Positions 32,600 through 44,800 of a stretch of DNA of 64,000 nt are shown in pieces. How positions within the stretch are numbered: the first letter of the stretch is position 1; each line of letters begins with the position of its first letter. A program made the position numbers and the translations under genes. The stretch comes from Chamaecrista fasciculata (Eukaryota > Streptophyta > Magnoliopsida > Fabales > Fabaceae), in NCBI GenBank assembly GCA_003254925.1, contig QANZ01036951.1, positions 44,057 to 108,056 on the forward strand. The letters run 5' to 3'. A model generated the notes under the pieces. It saw only the letters and a program-made list of their open reading frames with translations. It was not told the origin of the DNA and did not search any database.

Positions 32600-35500
32600 A
32601 TGGCTAGCCGACTAAAGGAAGATGAGAAGAATGAACGAATAATTCGGGGTCTTCTGAAACTTCAACCGAATCGTAGATGTATTAATTGCAGCAGCCTGGT
32701 AAGATGGTTCTCATCTGGATTTAGGAGTTAAAAGTTATTAATGTGTTTATTACATTTCACAATTTATTCTAAATTTGTGGAACTATATATGGGACTGATC
32801 CCTAGCGCGTTGGTGTCAGATTCATTTAGATTGTGTAATTATGTCAAGTAATTTTGAATGGATTGTTACTAATTAGAAGCAAAGATTGGACAGAATTAAT
32901 TCATTGCAGCGAAGAAGTCATTAAAACTAATGAGATTCATCTTCTTCTGTAATATTTGAAATTGAATATGCTTGAATGACCAGCATACACGATATGACAT
33001 TACCTGTTTATAATACGTGAACCAACGAAATCTTTCAATGAAGTTTAAGTAGGTGAAAATCAGTAATGATCAACTACTGATTTCTGTGCGTAGGAGTTCT
33101 ATTATCTCTTTGGAATTCTTCCTTTCTTAATCATTGACCAATGATAAGTATTACAATTGAAGCTAAATTTGAGAATAAGAACATTGTTGCATCCAGCATT
33201 TCTAAAGCATAGGTTCCCTCTGTTTATGTTATATATATGTGATAGAAAATTTAATTCAGGAATCTCTATTTTATCAAAAAGATAAAAAAAAAATACCTGT
33301 CAGATGAATTACGTGCTGTTTATTCTGCATTGAAGTTTCATTAATAAAGACTATAGGCAAGACAATAGTTCTTTGGAATGGAATTTTATGTTTTACGCTG
33401 TAGCTAAAAATTTTAGAATAGGAAAAGAAAAAAGACGAAAAGCTACTTTGAACTTTTTCAAGAAGCTGAAATTTTATCTTTCTCAAAGGTCTTTCTTTAT
33501 GGATTAAACAAAAAACTGGTTATGAGCTTTTTCTCTAGAAAAGATCCTCTGAATGGAAAATAGGTGGGCATTTTTTTAGTTATCTAATTTTTTTATGGCA
33601 TCACCAGCTTTTATTTGAGATTTATTATGTGTTTTTAGGGTAATTTATTAGAATAGCATATTGGAGCCAAACCAAGTTTTACATAGGCATAGTTTACTAA
33701 TTTCAAAATGTAGCTTAGTGCATTGAGAATAAGCTGTATAAAATCAGTTGATTAAGCTATTCCAAATTTTCTAAATTTAATGAATACAACAATATGAACC
33801 TCCCCCCTCTCCCCTCCCCAAAAAAAAAAAACAGATAAAGAAAAGCATATTGGTCCCTTTCTGATGATAAAGTTTCCCAACATTAGGATTTTTTAGGAAT
33901 TAAACTATTATCAACTGTAGTGCTGTATGTTTAGGAATTTCAAGGAATTTGATTAAGCGTTTTGGTTCCTTGAACAAAAATATGAATTTTTCTAATATCT
34001 GTTTTGGTGACTTCAAGGATATTTATTTCACAACACTAAGCTTTGGACTCATGATGTTTCTTAGGAAGATTTGAATACCATGCAAATAAAAGAAACCTTA
34101 ATTGAAGAGATTATGTTGAGTCTAAACAATGATTTGTTTTCAGGGGTATTGAACCATTTTGAAGACCGTTTATTAAATTTTAGTTAATTTCTAATTATCT
34201 CTTAGAATGATTGTATTGTTCCTAATGTATCTAGGAAATGATTGACTTTGATATTGCCGCAGGTCTATGTTAAACTAATACTTTATTTTTATGTTTATTT
34301 TTTCTGCCATGCAGGGACCACAATATGTGTGCACAAATTTCTGGACTTTTGTTTGCACAAACTGTAGTGGAATTCAGTAAGTTCTTTCATCCTTTTTGCT
34401 TTTGATTGTAGTTCTACATGTTTTTTTATTGCTTTTGAGTTCAATATTGCCAATGCCTTTGGGCTACATGCTTTCCATGTTTGTGCTATACAAGTACATA
34501 TTTTTTTTAATTGTTTAAANNNNNNNNNNNNNNNNNNNNNNNNNNNNNNNNNNNNNNNNNNNNNNNNNNNNNNAACTTTTTTTTTTTTATATTTTGTCGA
34601 ACAGAATTTTGTAGAAAGCACTGTGAATGAAGGGCTTTTGTTTTTCGCAAAAATCTTTTGATCAGTATTTTTATCAATGTTATCATGTTTGGCCGACCCC
34701 ACCTAGTGGGATAAGGCTTTGGTTGTTGTTGTTTATCATGTTTGGCAAAAGTAAAAAATAAAGTTTTGTTTTTATTGTCAAATTGCTAATAAGGGTTGGT
34801 ATTTAAGAGGGCAAGTAAAAATTGTTAAAGTTAATTATGGTAATTAATAATTGAGTGGAGGTAAAATTGACTTCAATAAAATGGTTTTCTACTTCGGCCT
34901 CTGGTTTCAAAGGACAAGCTTCAATTTTATGCTTTCGTCTTGCAATAGAAAAATTGATTCTACTATCATTAAGTAGCTTCTTAAACTTTTAAAGCTTGGT
35001 CAATTAGGTTATGAAGTTCATAAATTGTGTACAGTTTACCTACAAAGTATACAAGTCTCAGTTAACAGTATAGTTTAACATATTGGAGAGAAGATGATGG
35101 CTTCTCTTCCCCCCCCTACCCGCCCCCTTTTTTCTTTTCCTTTCCACTTGCCCTTTGCTTGCTGTAAAAAACTGTTTTGTTGTGATATTTTCCAGCCGGG
35201 AATTTACACATCGTGTTAAATCAATTTCAATGGCTAAATTTACTTCGCAAGAAGTTGGTGCACTTCAGGAAGGAGGAAATCAGGTAAAAGATAATCTTGT
35301 GCTAGATGTTCTTCCAGTTTTACTAATGTTCTGTGTTTCTGAAGTTGAAGTATGCTCTATCTGATACTTGCAGCGTGCCAAGGAAATTTATTTTAAAGAA
35401 TGGGATCCTCAACGTCATTCTCTCCCTGATGGCAGGTAAGCTACTCACTTATAATCGAAGTATAGATGCAGGGTGCCTCATTCTGATTGGCATACTTGGT

Positions 35501-38500
35501 TCCAGTAACGTTGACAGGCTCCGGGACTTTATTAAGCATGTTTATGTAGATAGAAGATTCAGTGGTGAGAGGACCTATGATAAACCACCAAGAGCAAAAA
35601 CGGTAACTGCCCCTTGTCCCCTTTTCAGATTCACTGTCTTAAGAGTAATAAAGAAGATTGTCACAAGTTTATGAACTAGTATCCCATTAGTTTTGCTATA
35701 GAATTATCTGGATCTGTCACATAAAGTTATGACTGCTAGTTTACTTTGCATATCATACAGGGTGAAAAGGATGAGTCCTATGAAAACAAGAGAGTTGAGA
35801 TGTATCAAGGAGGATCTAAAAGCCCACCATATGAGGACACATATGAACGTCGTTATAGTGACAGGTCTAGTCCTGGTGGAAGAAGTCCGGGTGGAAGAAG
35901 TCCAGGTGGAAGAAGTCCTGGATATGATCAAGAAACTAGACAATACAGTGATTATAGGAAAAGCCCCGGTCGTCCTCCGATAATCAATGATTGGCGTCGT
36001 GAAGAAAGATTTGGTGATGGAAGGAGATTTGAAGATCGTAGAACATCTGATGGAGATTATAAATTGGAAGGTCAATCACCTGACCGAGGAAAAGATCTGG
36101 ATTCTTCAAGTCCGCCTGTTGTACGGCCTGTTAGAGATATTTTGGGAGAAAATGTGGTACCTCTTCGCATAAGTGAACCTCCCAAAACAAACAGTGGAAG
36201 AGCTGTTGATGGCTCTGCACTCACACAGGTGAAGCTATCAATATTTATTAGCGATGTGCCATATGGTTCAACCACCTAGGCTATGGTGCTGCATGCTACC
36301 TTTGCTGTGAAGTTTGTTGATTATTTATCCATGATCTGTTTATCATTGCTAATTTGCCATGACTTTAGTTTAACAAACCTTACCTTTAGTTTTTTATGTC
36401 CTGCTTTCCTGTTTTCATTTTTAAACTTCTCTTTTAGACTTTTGTGGAAACCCAAAGTTTTTTTTTTAAAAAAAAGAAAGAAAAAAACTCTGATGCAAAC
36501 ATCTTGCATATGAATTTAATTGCCGTGCCTTTCATGATTATTAGGTTTGGTTGCATTGAAAGTTTATAATTGTATGACTGTTTATAATTTCCGTGCCTTT
36601 GATGTTTGTTTATAATTGCAGAGAACTGCATCTTCCAGTAGCTTGGCATCCAGCAATGAGAACACAGAAGTTAAGCTTGAGACTACAAAGAGTCTTATTG
36701 ATTTTGATGATGAGCCGGAACCTCCTGTTGCTCCAGCAGTTCCTCAAACCCAACAAACTACTGTTGCTCAATCTGTTGTGCAACCAGCAAATTCTAGTGA
36801 TGATAACTGGGCTTCTTTTGATATTGCTTCGGGGGCAAAAGCAACTCAAGGTCCTTCAAATTTAAATCCACTTGACTCTGTGCTGTCACAGTTGTCAGTA
36901 CCATCACCTGCACCCATTCCCATCTCTGGAATCCAAGGTGATCCAAATGTTACAACAATTATTCCTGTGAGTATTGTAACATTATTGCCAAGAGCTATTT
37001 ACTCATCTGTATCACCTGCAGGGCCTCTACCAGCATCAGCTATTGCTGCAAATGCGTCTGTACCTGGAACTGTTGGCAACTTCTCAACACTACCACCCAG
37101 TGGTGCTTCTGTTACAGCCCCTGGGTTGACAATATCACCTTTCAATAATGCAGGCCAGTGGGCCAATATGCAGCATCAGCAACCTGTATTCCCTACTACT
37201 GCTAGTCAGCCTACTAGTCAACAATTTACACCATCGGTAAGTGGATCTTTGAATAATCAAGTTGTACTTGTAGAGTGCCTTCTCAAGCATTCTATCTATT
37301 GCAGATGTAGTTTTTTTTTTGGCCAAATTGCAGATGTAGTTTTTGTTCACTCATTTTTTGTGGAAAAATCTTGTAGCAGTGGAGTGGATCTTCAGTGCCC
37401 ACAATACAAGGGCATCAAAGCACACCAATGCCACATGCATCCCATCTTGTCTCAAAACCTGCCAATGATGTTAGCTCCAGTGTTGTTTCACAACCTTCAA
37501 CGGCAGAAGCACAACCAAGTGGAAGAAAAGAACTTCCTGAGGTATTCTTCACTCCTCATTTTACTACAACAACAACAACAACCAAAGCCTTATCCCACTA
37601 GGTGGGGTCGGCTATATGAATCAACTGACGCCAACGTGTTCTATCCTTGCACATGTTAACCGTAAGGTTATTGATAGCTAAATCTTTTCGGATAGTTTCT
37701 TGGATAGTTTTCTTTGGTCTTTCCCTTCCCCGAATTATAGGATTCTCTACCATTTGATCAACTCTGCGTACCGGGGCCTCTAAAGGTCTTCTTTGCACAT
37801 GCCCAAACCACCTAAGGCGTGTTTCGACCAATTTCTCAATGATAGGCGCCACACCAACCTCCTCTCTGATGACTTCATTCCTGATCTTATCCATAATAGT
37901 ATGACCACACATCCAACGAAGCATTCTTATCTCAGTCACGTTGAATTTTTGCTCATGTTGCCCTTTTATTGCCCAACATTCAGTACCATACAATAGAGCG
38001 GGTCTTATTGCCGTGCGGTAAAATTTTCCTTTTAGTTTAAGCGGCACTTTTTTATCACAGATAACCCCTGAGGCCTTTCTCCACTTCATCCACCCTGCCT
38101 GAATCCTGTGATTTACATCCTCTTCTATTTCCCCTTTGCTTTGCAAAATCGTTCCCAAATACCTAAAGCTTGTAACTTCTTGTAATTGATGATCACCGAG
38201 TTTCACAATATCTGTAGTATCCCCTTCTCTGCCACTGAACTTACACGCCATAAACTCTGTCTTACTTCTACTGATACGAAAACCATAAATCTCCAAAGCT
38301 TGTCTCCACCTTTCTAGTGTTGCATTGACTTCGCCTTTGGAGTCCCCGACCAAGACAATGTCATCAGCAAAGAGCATGCACCTTGGTGCCGCCTCTTGTA
38401 TATGATCAGTGAGTACATCCAGTACCACATTAAAGAGGTATGGGCTTAGAGCTGAGCCTTGATGAAGTCCTATGGTAATAGGAAAATCCCTCGTCGCTCC

Positions 38501-40470
38501 ACTCTGTGTTCTCACACAAGTTGTAACCCCGTTATACATGTCTTGAATCGCCCGTATATAAGCCACACGAACTCCTTTCTTCTCCAAAGCCTTCCATAAA
38601 ATATCCCTTGGTACTCTGTCATAAGCCTTTTCTAAATCGATGAAAACCATGTAAAGATCCTTATGAGCGCTCTGATAACTTTCCATCAATCTTCTCAGTA
38701 AATAAATGGCTTCTGTGGTAGACCTTCCAGGCATGAAACCAAATTGATTTTCAGAAATACGTGTCTCAGCCCTCAGCCTCCTCTCAATAACCTTCTCCCA
38801 TAATTTCATAGTATGGCTCATGAGTTTGATTCCCTGTAGTTCCCGCAGCCCTCACTCCTCATTTTACTACATAAAATATTTATATTATGCACAGGGCTTT
38901 TGTATGTGTAATGTATATCTTACTGTTACTTGTATTCTGCAGGATATTTTTACCATGAAGTATCCATCCTTCCATCCTGGTCCTGCAGTTCCAGGTTGGC
39001 AAATGGGTCCTCCCCCTGGAATGGGCATCTATATGCAATATAATGCTCCAGCAGTACAGGTACAGTCCAACATTATTAGCTTCAAGTTTATTATTTTTCT
39101 TTGACAATTTTCTCATGTGAGTGTCTCCCCACTGTTACAGCCCATGCCAGGTTTTCCGCAGTCATCAAAATCAATAAATCCGTTTGATGTCAGCAGCGAA
39201 CAACCTCCTGTTCAAGCCTCAACAGTATGTGTTACTATAACTTTGGCTCTTCTGAGAGGCATTTGTTGCTTTGGGTGGGGCTTTCTTTGTGTGTGTGTGT
39301 CAGAAGTTGTTTGTGTGGGGGTGTAGGAAGTACTTTTTAACAACTATTGACGGAAAATCCACCATTTGATTTGGATATTGTTCATTTTTTTATCATGAAC
39401 TTCATATATTTTTTCATCATTAGTAACTAAAATGTAAATTACTCTTCCCTAGCATCCCCTGCACTTTAGACAAAGCCATATTACTTACTCGGTAGCTCCT
39501 GAGATAAGCTGGAGTGCTGGACCATAGAAGTAGACATGCTGACTTCTGAATATGCATTACTCAGAACTTACTATTAATTTAAACATAGTAAACCTTGTCT
39601 GCTTCTGCTGGTAAATTAGATTCAATATAATCTTGACATTTTCATTAGATGGTATTCCTTTGATGCAGTTTCCCTCCATGTCATCCTTGCACGGTGCTCT
39701 GCCTAGTATACCACCTTCCTCAGGTGTAGGACACCCTTCGGGCTTGGATAACTCATCACTTGCCTGGAGCTCTCCACAATCGTCATTATATGGATCAGCA
39801 TTGCTCCCACAAGCACAAATTAATGCATCAGCAGTCGCGCCTGCACCAAGTATGTTTGACCCTCCCCTTTTACCATCTTCAGTTGGTTGTTTTATGCAAA
39901 GACTATCCCTTCTATGCTTTGTACCCTGAACTATGCTTTAAAAATTTCAGGTGCATACATGGGGCAACAGGTGCCAACTAACATAGCAATGCCAAGGTAA
40001 CTACATTTTGGTCAGTTGGCAAAAAAAAAAAAAACTACATTTTGGTCATGATAATATTTACTTTTTTCCCTTGGACTGTGTCATCTTTTGGGTACAAAAG
40101 CATATACCTCTCCAATTTGTAAAAACTGTCAAATTTCAACATATTTCCTTTGCTAGTTTCACTGAACTAGGTTTTTAATTAGGTGCCTAATTTATTAGGT
40201 GTAATTTTAAGTCTTAATTTGTCCTGGCTTGTTAAGTAATGAATTAATTTGTTGTGATTGTATGAAATTGTTGATCTGGCTGTGATTTAGCATTACCTAC
40301 CGTGCCATTTAGAGAGTTTTAACTGCATGTGTAGGCATCAAGAAATTGGGAATTCTGGTATCGAGGGAGCTGCTTTTGGCTTCTCCAATCCAGATCAGCA
40401 GATGACCGCAAGGTTTTCAACCCCGGCAACCACAAATTCATTCTCTGCTGGAGGGAACCCATTTGGATGA
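32600..40470 (+). CDS. AGD14: AGD14-type ADP-ribosylation factor GTPase-activating protein
   Basis: Coding exons: 32600-32698, 34315-34376, 35196-35283, 35374-35435, 35506-35602, 35761-36228, 36622-37236, 37377-37541, 38943-39059, 39141-39224, 39669-39849, 39951-39996 and 40335-40470; about 739 residues, all phases consistent. The N-terminus is an ArfGAP zinc finger C27-x2-C30-x16-C47-x2-C50 followed by GIHREFTHRVKSISMAKF, with the catalytic-type Arg55. The rest is the long, low-complexity tail of this class, with a triple GGRSP repeat near residue 175, Pro/Ser/Gln-rich stretches, and NPF motifs (INPFD; GGNPFG at the C-terminus). It should stimulate GTP hydrolysis on ARF GTPases in vesicle trafficking. 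A 5'-UTR intron (32302-32591) precedes the ATG. Introns carry RTE insertions. A possible 55-base mini-intron inside exon 7 was left unspliced. Confidence 0.9.
34520..34573. other. Assembly gap (54 N) in AGD14 intron 2
   Basis: Run of unknown bases flanked by T-rich sequence, probably a homopolymer or short-repeat gap. It is within an intron, so the coding model is not affected. A minus-strand open frame crossing it (34295-34702) is an artefact. Confidence 0.95.
34694..34732 (+). mobile_element. 39-bp 5'-truncated RTE LINE end in AGD14 intron 2, 14-bp target duplication
   Basis: The insert is the extreme 3' end of the RTE element at 37568-38852 (cgaccccacctagtgggata then a ttg-repeat tail). 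It is flanked exactly by ttatcatgtttggc at 34680-34693 and 34733-34746. This is a clear target-primed insertion in sense orientation. Confidence 0.85.
35877..35923 (+). repeat. 15-bp coding tandem repeat (GGRSP) in AGD14
   Basis: Three units of ggtggaagaagtccN encode SPGGRSPGGRSPGGRSPG. Such a slippage-prone repeat is a plausible source of length variation in the disordered tail. Confidence 0.8.
37568..38852 (-). mobile_element. RTE-clade LINE, 5'-truncated, in AGD14 intron 8, 18-bp target duplication
   Basis: Flanked by cactcctcattttactac at 37550-37567 and 38853-38870. On the minus strand it carries an uninterrupted frame from ATG 38821 to 37598 (407 codons), with RT motifs NQFGFMPGRST, LEKAYDRVPR, GLHQGSALSP and FADDIVLVG, then a C-terminal thumb-like region (RWFGHVQRR). 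It ends in a TTG-repeat tail (37568-37580 on the plus strand) typical of plant RTE elements. The endonuclease domain and the start of RT are missing, so it cannot move, but the lack of stops and the perfect duplication indicate a young insertion. It is antisense to AGD14. Confidence 0.9.
40015..40034 (+). mobile_element. Twenty-base poly-A retro-insertion just after an AGD14 exon
   Basis: gttggc plus 14 A's sits between two copies of ctacattttggtca (40001-40014 and 40035-40048). This is what an extremely 5'-truncated LINE- or SINE-type insertion would leave. It starts 18 bases after the donor at 39997 and leaves that donor intact. Confidence 0.6.
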
Positions 40471-40945
40471 TGCAAAAAATTTGTCCATTTGGCCTCTTCT
40501 TGACAAGCACCATCTTGTTGCTCCCTGTACAAATGTGGGTTAAGTTTTGGTTTTACATCATTTTATTAGTCGATCAGAGATTTATCATCATCCTGGGGGT
40601 TGAAGTGTCTGCACTTGGCCGTGTAAATTTGTTCATCGCTTTAGGAAAAAGGAAGACAAATCTGCCTTCCTGGGTGGGGCTGTCTGGAGCATTCAATGAG
40701 CTGAAATCGGTGGAGACATGTACTCTTGGGATGCACCATGTGTTCATTTGCAATTGTAGCGTCGATTAGATGAGGAGTGCCTATTTGTTGTCCTATAGTT
40801 GTATTATTTTTCTGATTTTGCTTATTCTGTGATTCTTAATCTCCTAATTTTGGCGTGCATTCTATTTGTAGAAATACATTTAATCATTGCTACTATTGTA
40901 ATCAAACTGTGTCTGTATGCTGCAATTTTTGTACTGATTATTAAG
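40471..40945 (+). other. 3' UTR of AGD14 (approximate)
   Basis: Non-coding sequence downstream of the stop at 40468-40470, T-rich toward the end. The exact polyadenylation site cannot be fixed. The open frame at 40467-40769 here is not supported. Confidence 0.4.
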
Positions 40946-41858
40946 AAGTGAGGGAGGAGAGTGGGTTTAAGTCAAATGTAATACGGTAACGTGTGGTTTG
41001 GTACTTTGGTTCGTCTGCTTTATGGTATTATCTAGGGGCAAGCAAGTTGGGTTGGTTGGGCGGTTTATGTAATATGTAATTTAAATCGTTAGCACATTGA
41101 TATTTAGTGGTATCATTCCATTTTTTTTAGCTGGATTTTCTAAGTACTTGGTATGTTTGGCCTTTTCTTTTCTTTTTTCATTTTCATTGAAAATAGAAAA
41201 TATAAATGAAAGTGTTTGGGGAGTATTTTGAAAAGAAATATTTTTTGAAACAGATTGAAAACATAAAAATGTAAAAATAAATTTAATATTTTCAAATTTT
41301 AACTTCTGATCATTTGTAATTTAATACAAAAATAAACTTTGTAAATATATTAATATTATCATTTAATAATAATTAAACTTAAAAATATATGAAATAAGTT
41401 GTCATTATTTAAGTAAACTCTCCTTATAGTAATGGAGCTAGCATCAATGCTTTTTTAATCTTAGAACTGATTCCTTCATAAATCTTTGATTAAACATTCT
41501 AATCAGCACCCCTTTAAATGATTCTGTTACATTATACTTCCTTTAGTGATACATGTACAGGTGAAGAAGCATTTGTCTAATTGTAGAAAGTAAATTAGCT
41601 TTTCCTTATCCCTTTGATGGAGCGAGAAGACTAAATATCTTCATGTGAAGAAAAAAAAAAAATCCCAATCAGTATATGCTTATAGCTGCCAGAATTATTG
41701 ATCCTGCCAAAACCTTTTTCTACGTATGGCAAATCCTTGTTCTATCTGTGGCAGAGTTGGAGGAGTACACAGCATTTGCAGGCAAATACATGGGGAAATT
41801 TGAAGATTTGAGCCCTCCACTGATAATGAAAACCTGAGCTAATAGTATGTTTAAGTTC
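40946..41858. other. Convergent intergenic region between AGD14 and the SERINC gene
   Basis: AT-rich, no gene; the right part probably holds the SERINC 3' UTR. Both neighbours end here, so their transcripts converge. Confidence 0.5.
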
Positions 41859-44800
41859 TCATGTAGAATCATTATGTCTGCTCTTCCATATGACAGGAGC
41901 TACTAGCATCCACACTGTAAAAAGATATAAGCTCCCGTTAGTACATGGCTCAGTTATAAGATTCAGCATCTTCATGCTAGACTTAGTTTTACCAGAAATA
42001 TATACTTACAGTAAACACATACTGCCAACCATTCATTTACTATCCTAACCCAAGCGCTGGTCCATCCTACATCAATTGTCCATCTGCAGAAGATAGAGTA
42101 ATGTGTTATTTCTGTAATTATAAGTACTGCTCCGAAGAAAAATAATTCACGAACTTAATTTAGCATGAGCAAGTACTCGGACATAAAATGATATTATGTC
42201 ACGTAAAGAAGGCACCTATACATAGAAAAACTTAATGCAGACCAAATTTATCGGTTTGGTAGCATCTGGAACTATATATTGTCATTGAGGATTTACAGTT
42301 GAAGATCCATACTTTCGTTTGTTAATCCCATTTTTTCTGTGAGTGGGGACAACAAAAGACAAGAAACCCTGATAGATCCATGCACACTAGGTGAAAATAA
42401 AAGTGTATGGATCAACCATTGGTTAGAAAGCATACTTTCTCATAGCATGATGACTATTCCAGCCGATCAAAAGCATCGCAAAGTACATTGCTCCGGTGGC
42501 AAAAACAAAATGGAAGAAGCCATAACCATATGGAACATCATCTTCTGCTGGTGTATCATCCTTCCTGAACTGCAGGGTTCTGTCAGATATGTAGTGGATG
42601 TAGTGGAGAAACAAACATTTAAATTCAGGTTCAATTTAGATTCTATAACTAACCTGAAAGCACTTGGAATCTATGCCCGTCGAAAATGTTGCAATAACAA
42701 TTGCTAGTATTGCAATAATGAAGCTCTGCCAACAAAAGTCATTGTCACATGACTAACATGTATCATTCATTTGAAAGCTACAGAAATCAAGCCATTGTAT
42801 AGACTAAAGAAAGAAAGATTTGATAAATATAAACGACTATACATGAAACTACCTAGAATTAATATTTTTCATAATAGACAGAATAAACAATGATTATTAT
42901 TTCTATGGGCAACCGAATCAGTCTTCTCCTTGTAACGAGCATATATCTGGACCAGAGACTAGAAGATTCATAGATTATGTGAAAATAGCAGGAAAACAAT
43001 GTCTAACACCCAGGTGTTAAAATACGTAATAGACACATACATCTAATCTCGCAACTATCAATAATATAGAGAAGTTCTAAGTACCAACTTCAAAGTTCAT
43101 AAAAATATGAAATAAGAGATATTACAATGATGCTAAGCCAATCTGTTTTGGTTGCAGAGTCCGACTTCCTGATGCAGTTATCTCCTGCTGGTTCACTGCA
43201 AATTTAACAGAAATAAGACAAGACGATCAAAGGAATTATTTATGTAAGAAATTGACTAAAATTAAAAGAAGCACACTATCAGGCGGCTTCCTTTTAAGAG
43301 TTTTACAGATGTAAAGAAAATATTGAAATGCTATATGGTGCTGCCTTGGTTTTACTTTAAATCCATGCTTCTACGAGAAAAAATATGGATAAAAAGGTCA
43401 AAGCTCCATGCCTCACAAAGTTAAATGGATATAAGAGAAAATTATTGGCATAGATTGGAAGTCATGCCTTCTAATTGCACACCAGCAGAGGAACACAACA
43501 TAAAGCCCCATCAGCCCTGGAGTAAGAATGCCAGCATTTACCTGTTGTGAAGAAAATTAGCAAGTTATGTCGGAAGATGTAATGAAATGATAGCAATGAC
43601 CCTGTAACGAATGGAACTTACTTTTGGGTGCAGAGACACACTGGTCATGAGTTGGAGAAGTACTAATGTCCAAGTAATAAAGAAAATGTTGAGGAGGCAA
43701 GATGGTTGCGGTGCATACCAAATGAACATTAAAATGAGCCCCACCAAGCAAATAACATAAGCAGCTGTAGCAAATAACATCACATGGATTTGGCTGCACG
43801 GCAATCGGAAATTATTCTAAATTTCTCAACTTGCATGTCAAGCTATCAATACGCTAAAATTGAAGAAGAAAAATGAACAAAAAAAATCATCAATGGAGTT
43901 TGACTCAACAAAACTTGAGTTGGAAACTTCCAAATGTGAGATGGAAACATTTTGGAAATTAATCAATTTGCCACTTCTTTCCTCTATACATCAACAAAAT
44001 AATAACTACAAAAATAAACGACTTTCTAAAATGTTTAATGAAAAATCGATTATCAAAGTTTACAAAATTATAACCCTCTAAAGTAAATTATTCATGCTGA
44101 GGAGGCACGTGTTTATAGCAGTTCAATGACAGAGAAAATCTTACCATCTTTCTGCATTTTTTTCAGACATACAACAATCGTTCAGCCATGTAACAAAGCT
44201 GATTATGCTTATGAGTTGAATAAGGAGGAAAACCCTGAAAAGAAATGTATATAAATATGTAAAAAAACATTTAAAAAAACATAAATCAGTTCAAAGATAT
44301 GACACAAACAAAAATAATTTAAGATATAAACAGTACCCGGCACCAAAATGTGCAATCACCCCTGCACAAAAACAAAGTAACGTCAGAAGGAAGAAAATGA
44401 AGGGTATTTTTGCAGCCTGTGATACCATAGATGATGCAATATCAATAGGAAGCTTGCTGAAAGATGCAATTTACCAACCATAGAGCTGAATAAAGGCTGA
44501 AGGAAGTAGAAATGGGATGACTGTCATCGAGACCCAGAGAACAATCTTGAGTGACCACCACCCAGAGTGCCAAATATCTCTAGCTTCATTCAACTTAGAC
44601 GTACCAGCAGTTGACAAAAACATTATGATATAAAATATCTTATCCATGGTTAAGGTTCACTCTGAAGATTAAAGGACTAGCTCGTTGAGCTAAAACTAGT
44701 GTCTTATAAAGTTGTAATTGAACAATATGACTAGACTACTGATTAATTTAATACTTAATGCTTTATTTCTTTTCTGTAAACCTTGTGTAAATACTTTGTC

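Noticed and set aside
35704-36075. Minus-strand Ser/Thr-rich frame opposite AGD14 exon 6
   Set aside because: It is antisense to a well-supported coding exon and its STRTSSTRT repeats are the complement of the GGRSP repeat.
37598-38821. The 407-codon open frame as a host gene
   Set aside because: It carries RTE reverse-transcriptase motifs and lies inside an 18-bp target duplication in an AGD14 intron, so it belongs to a LINE.
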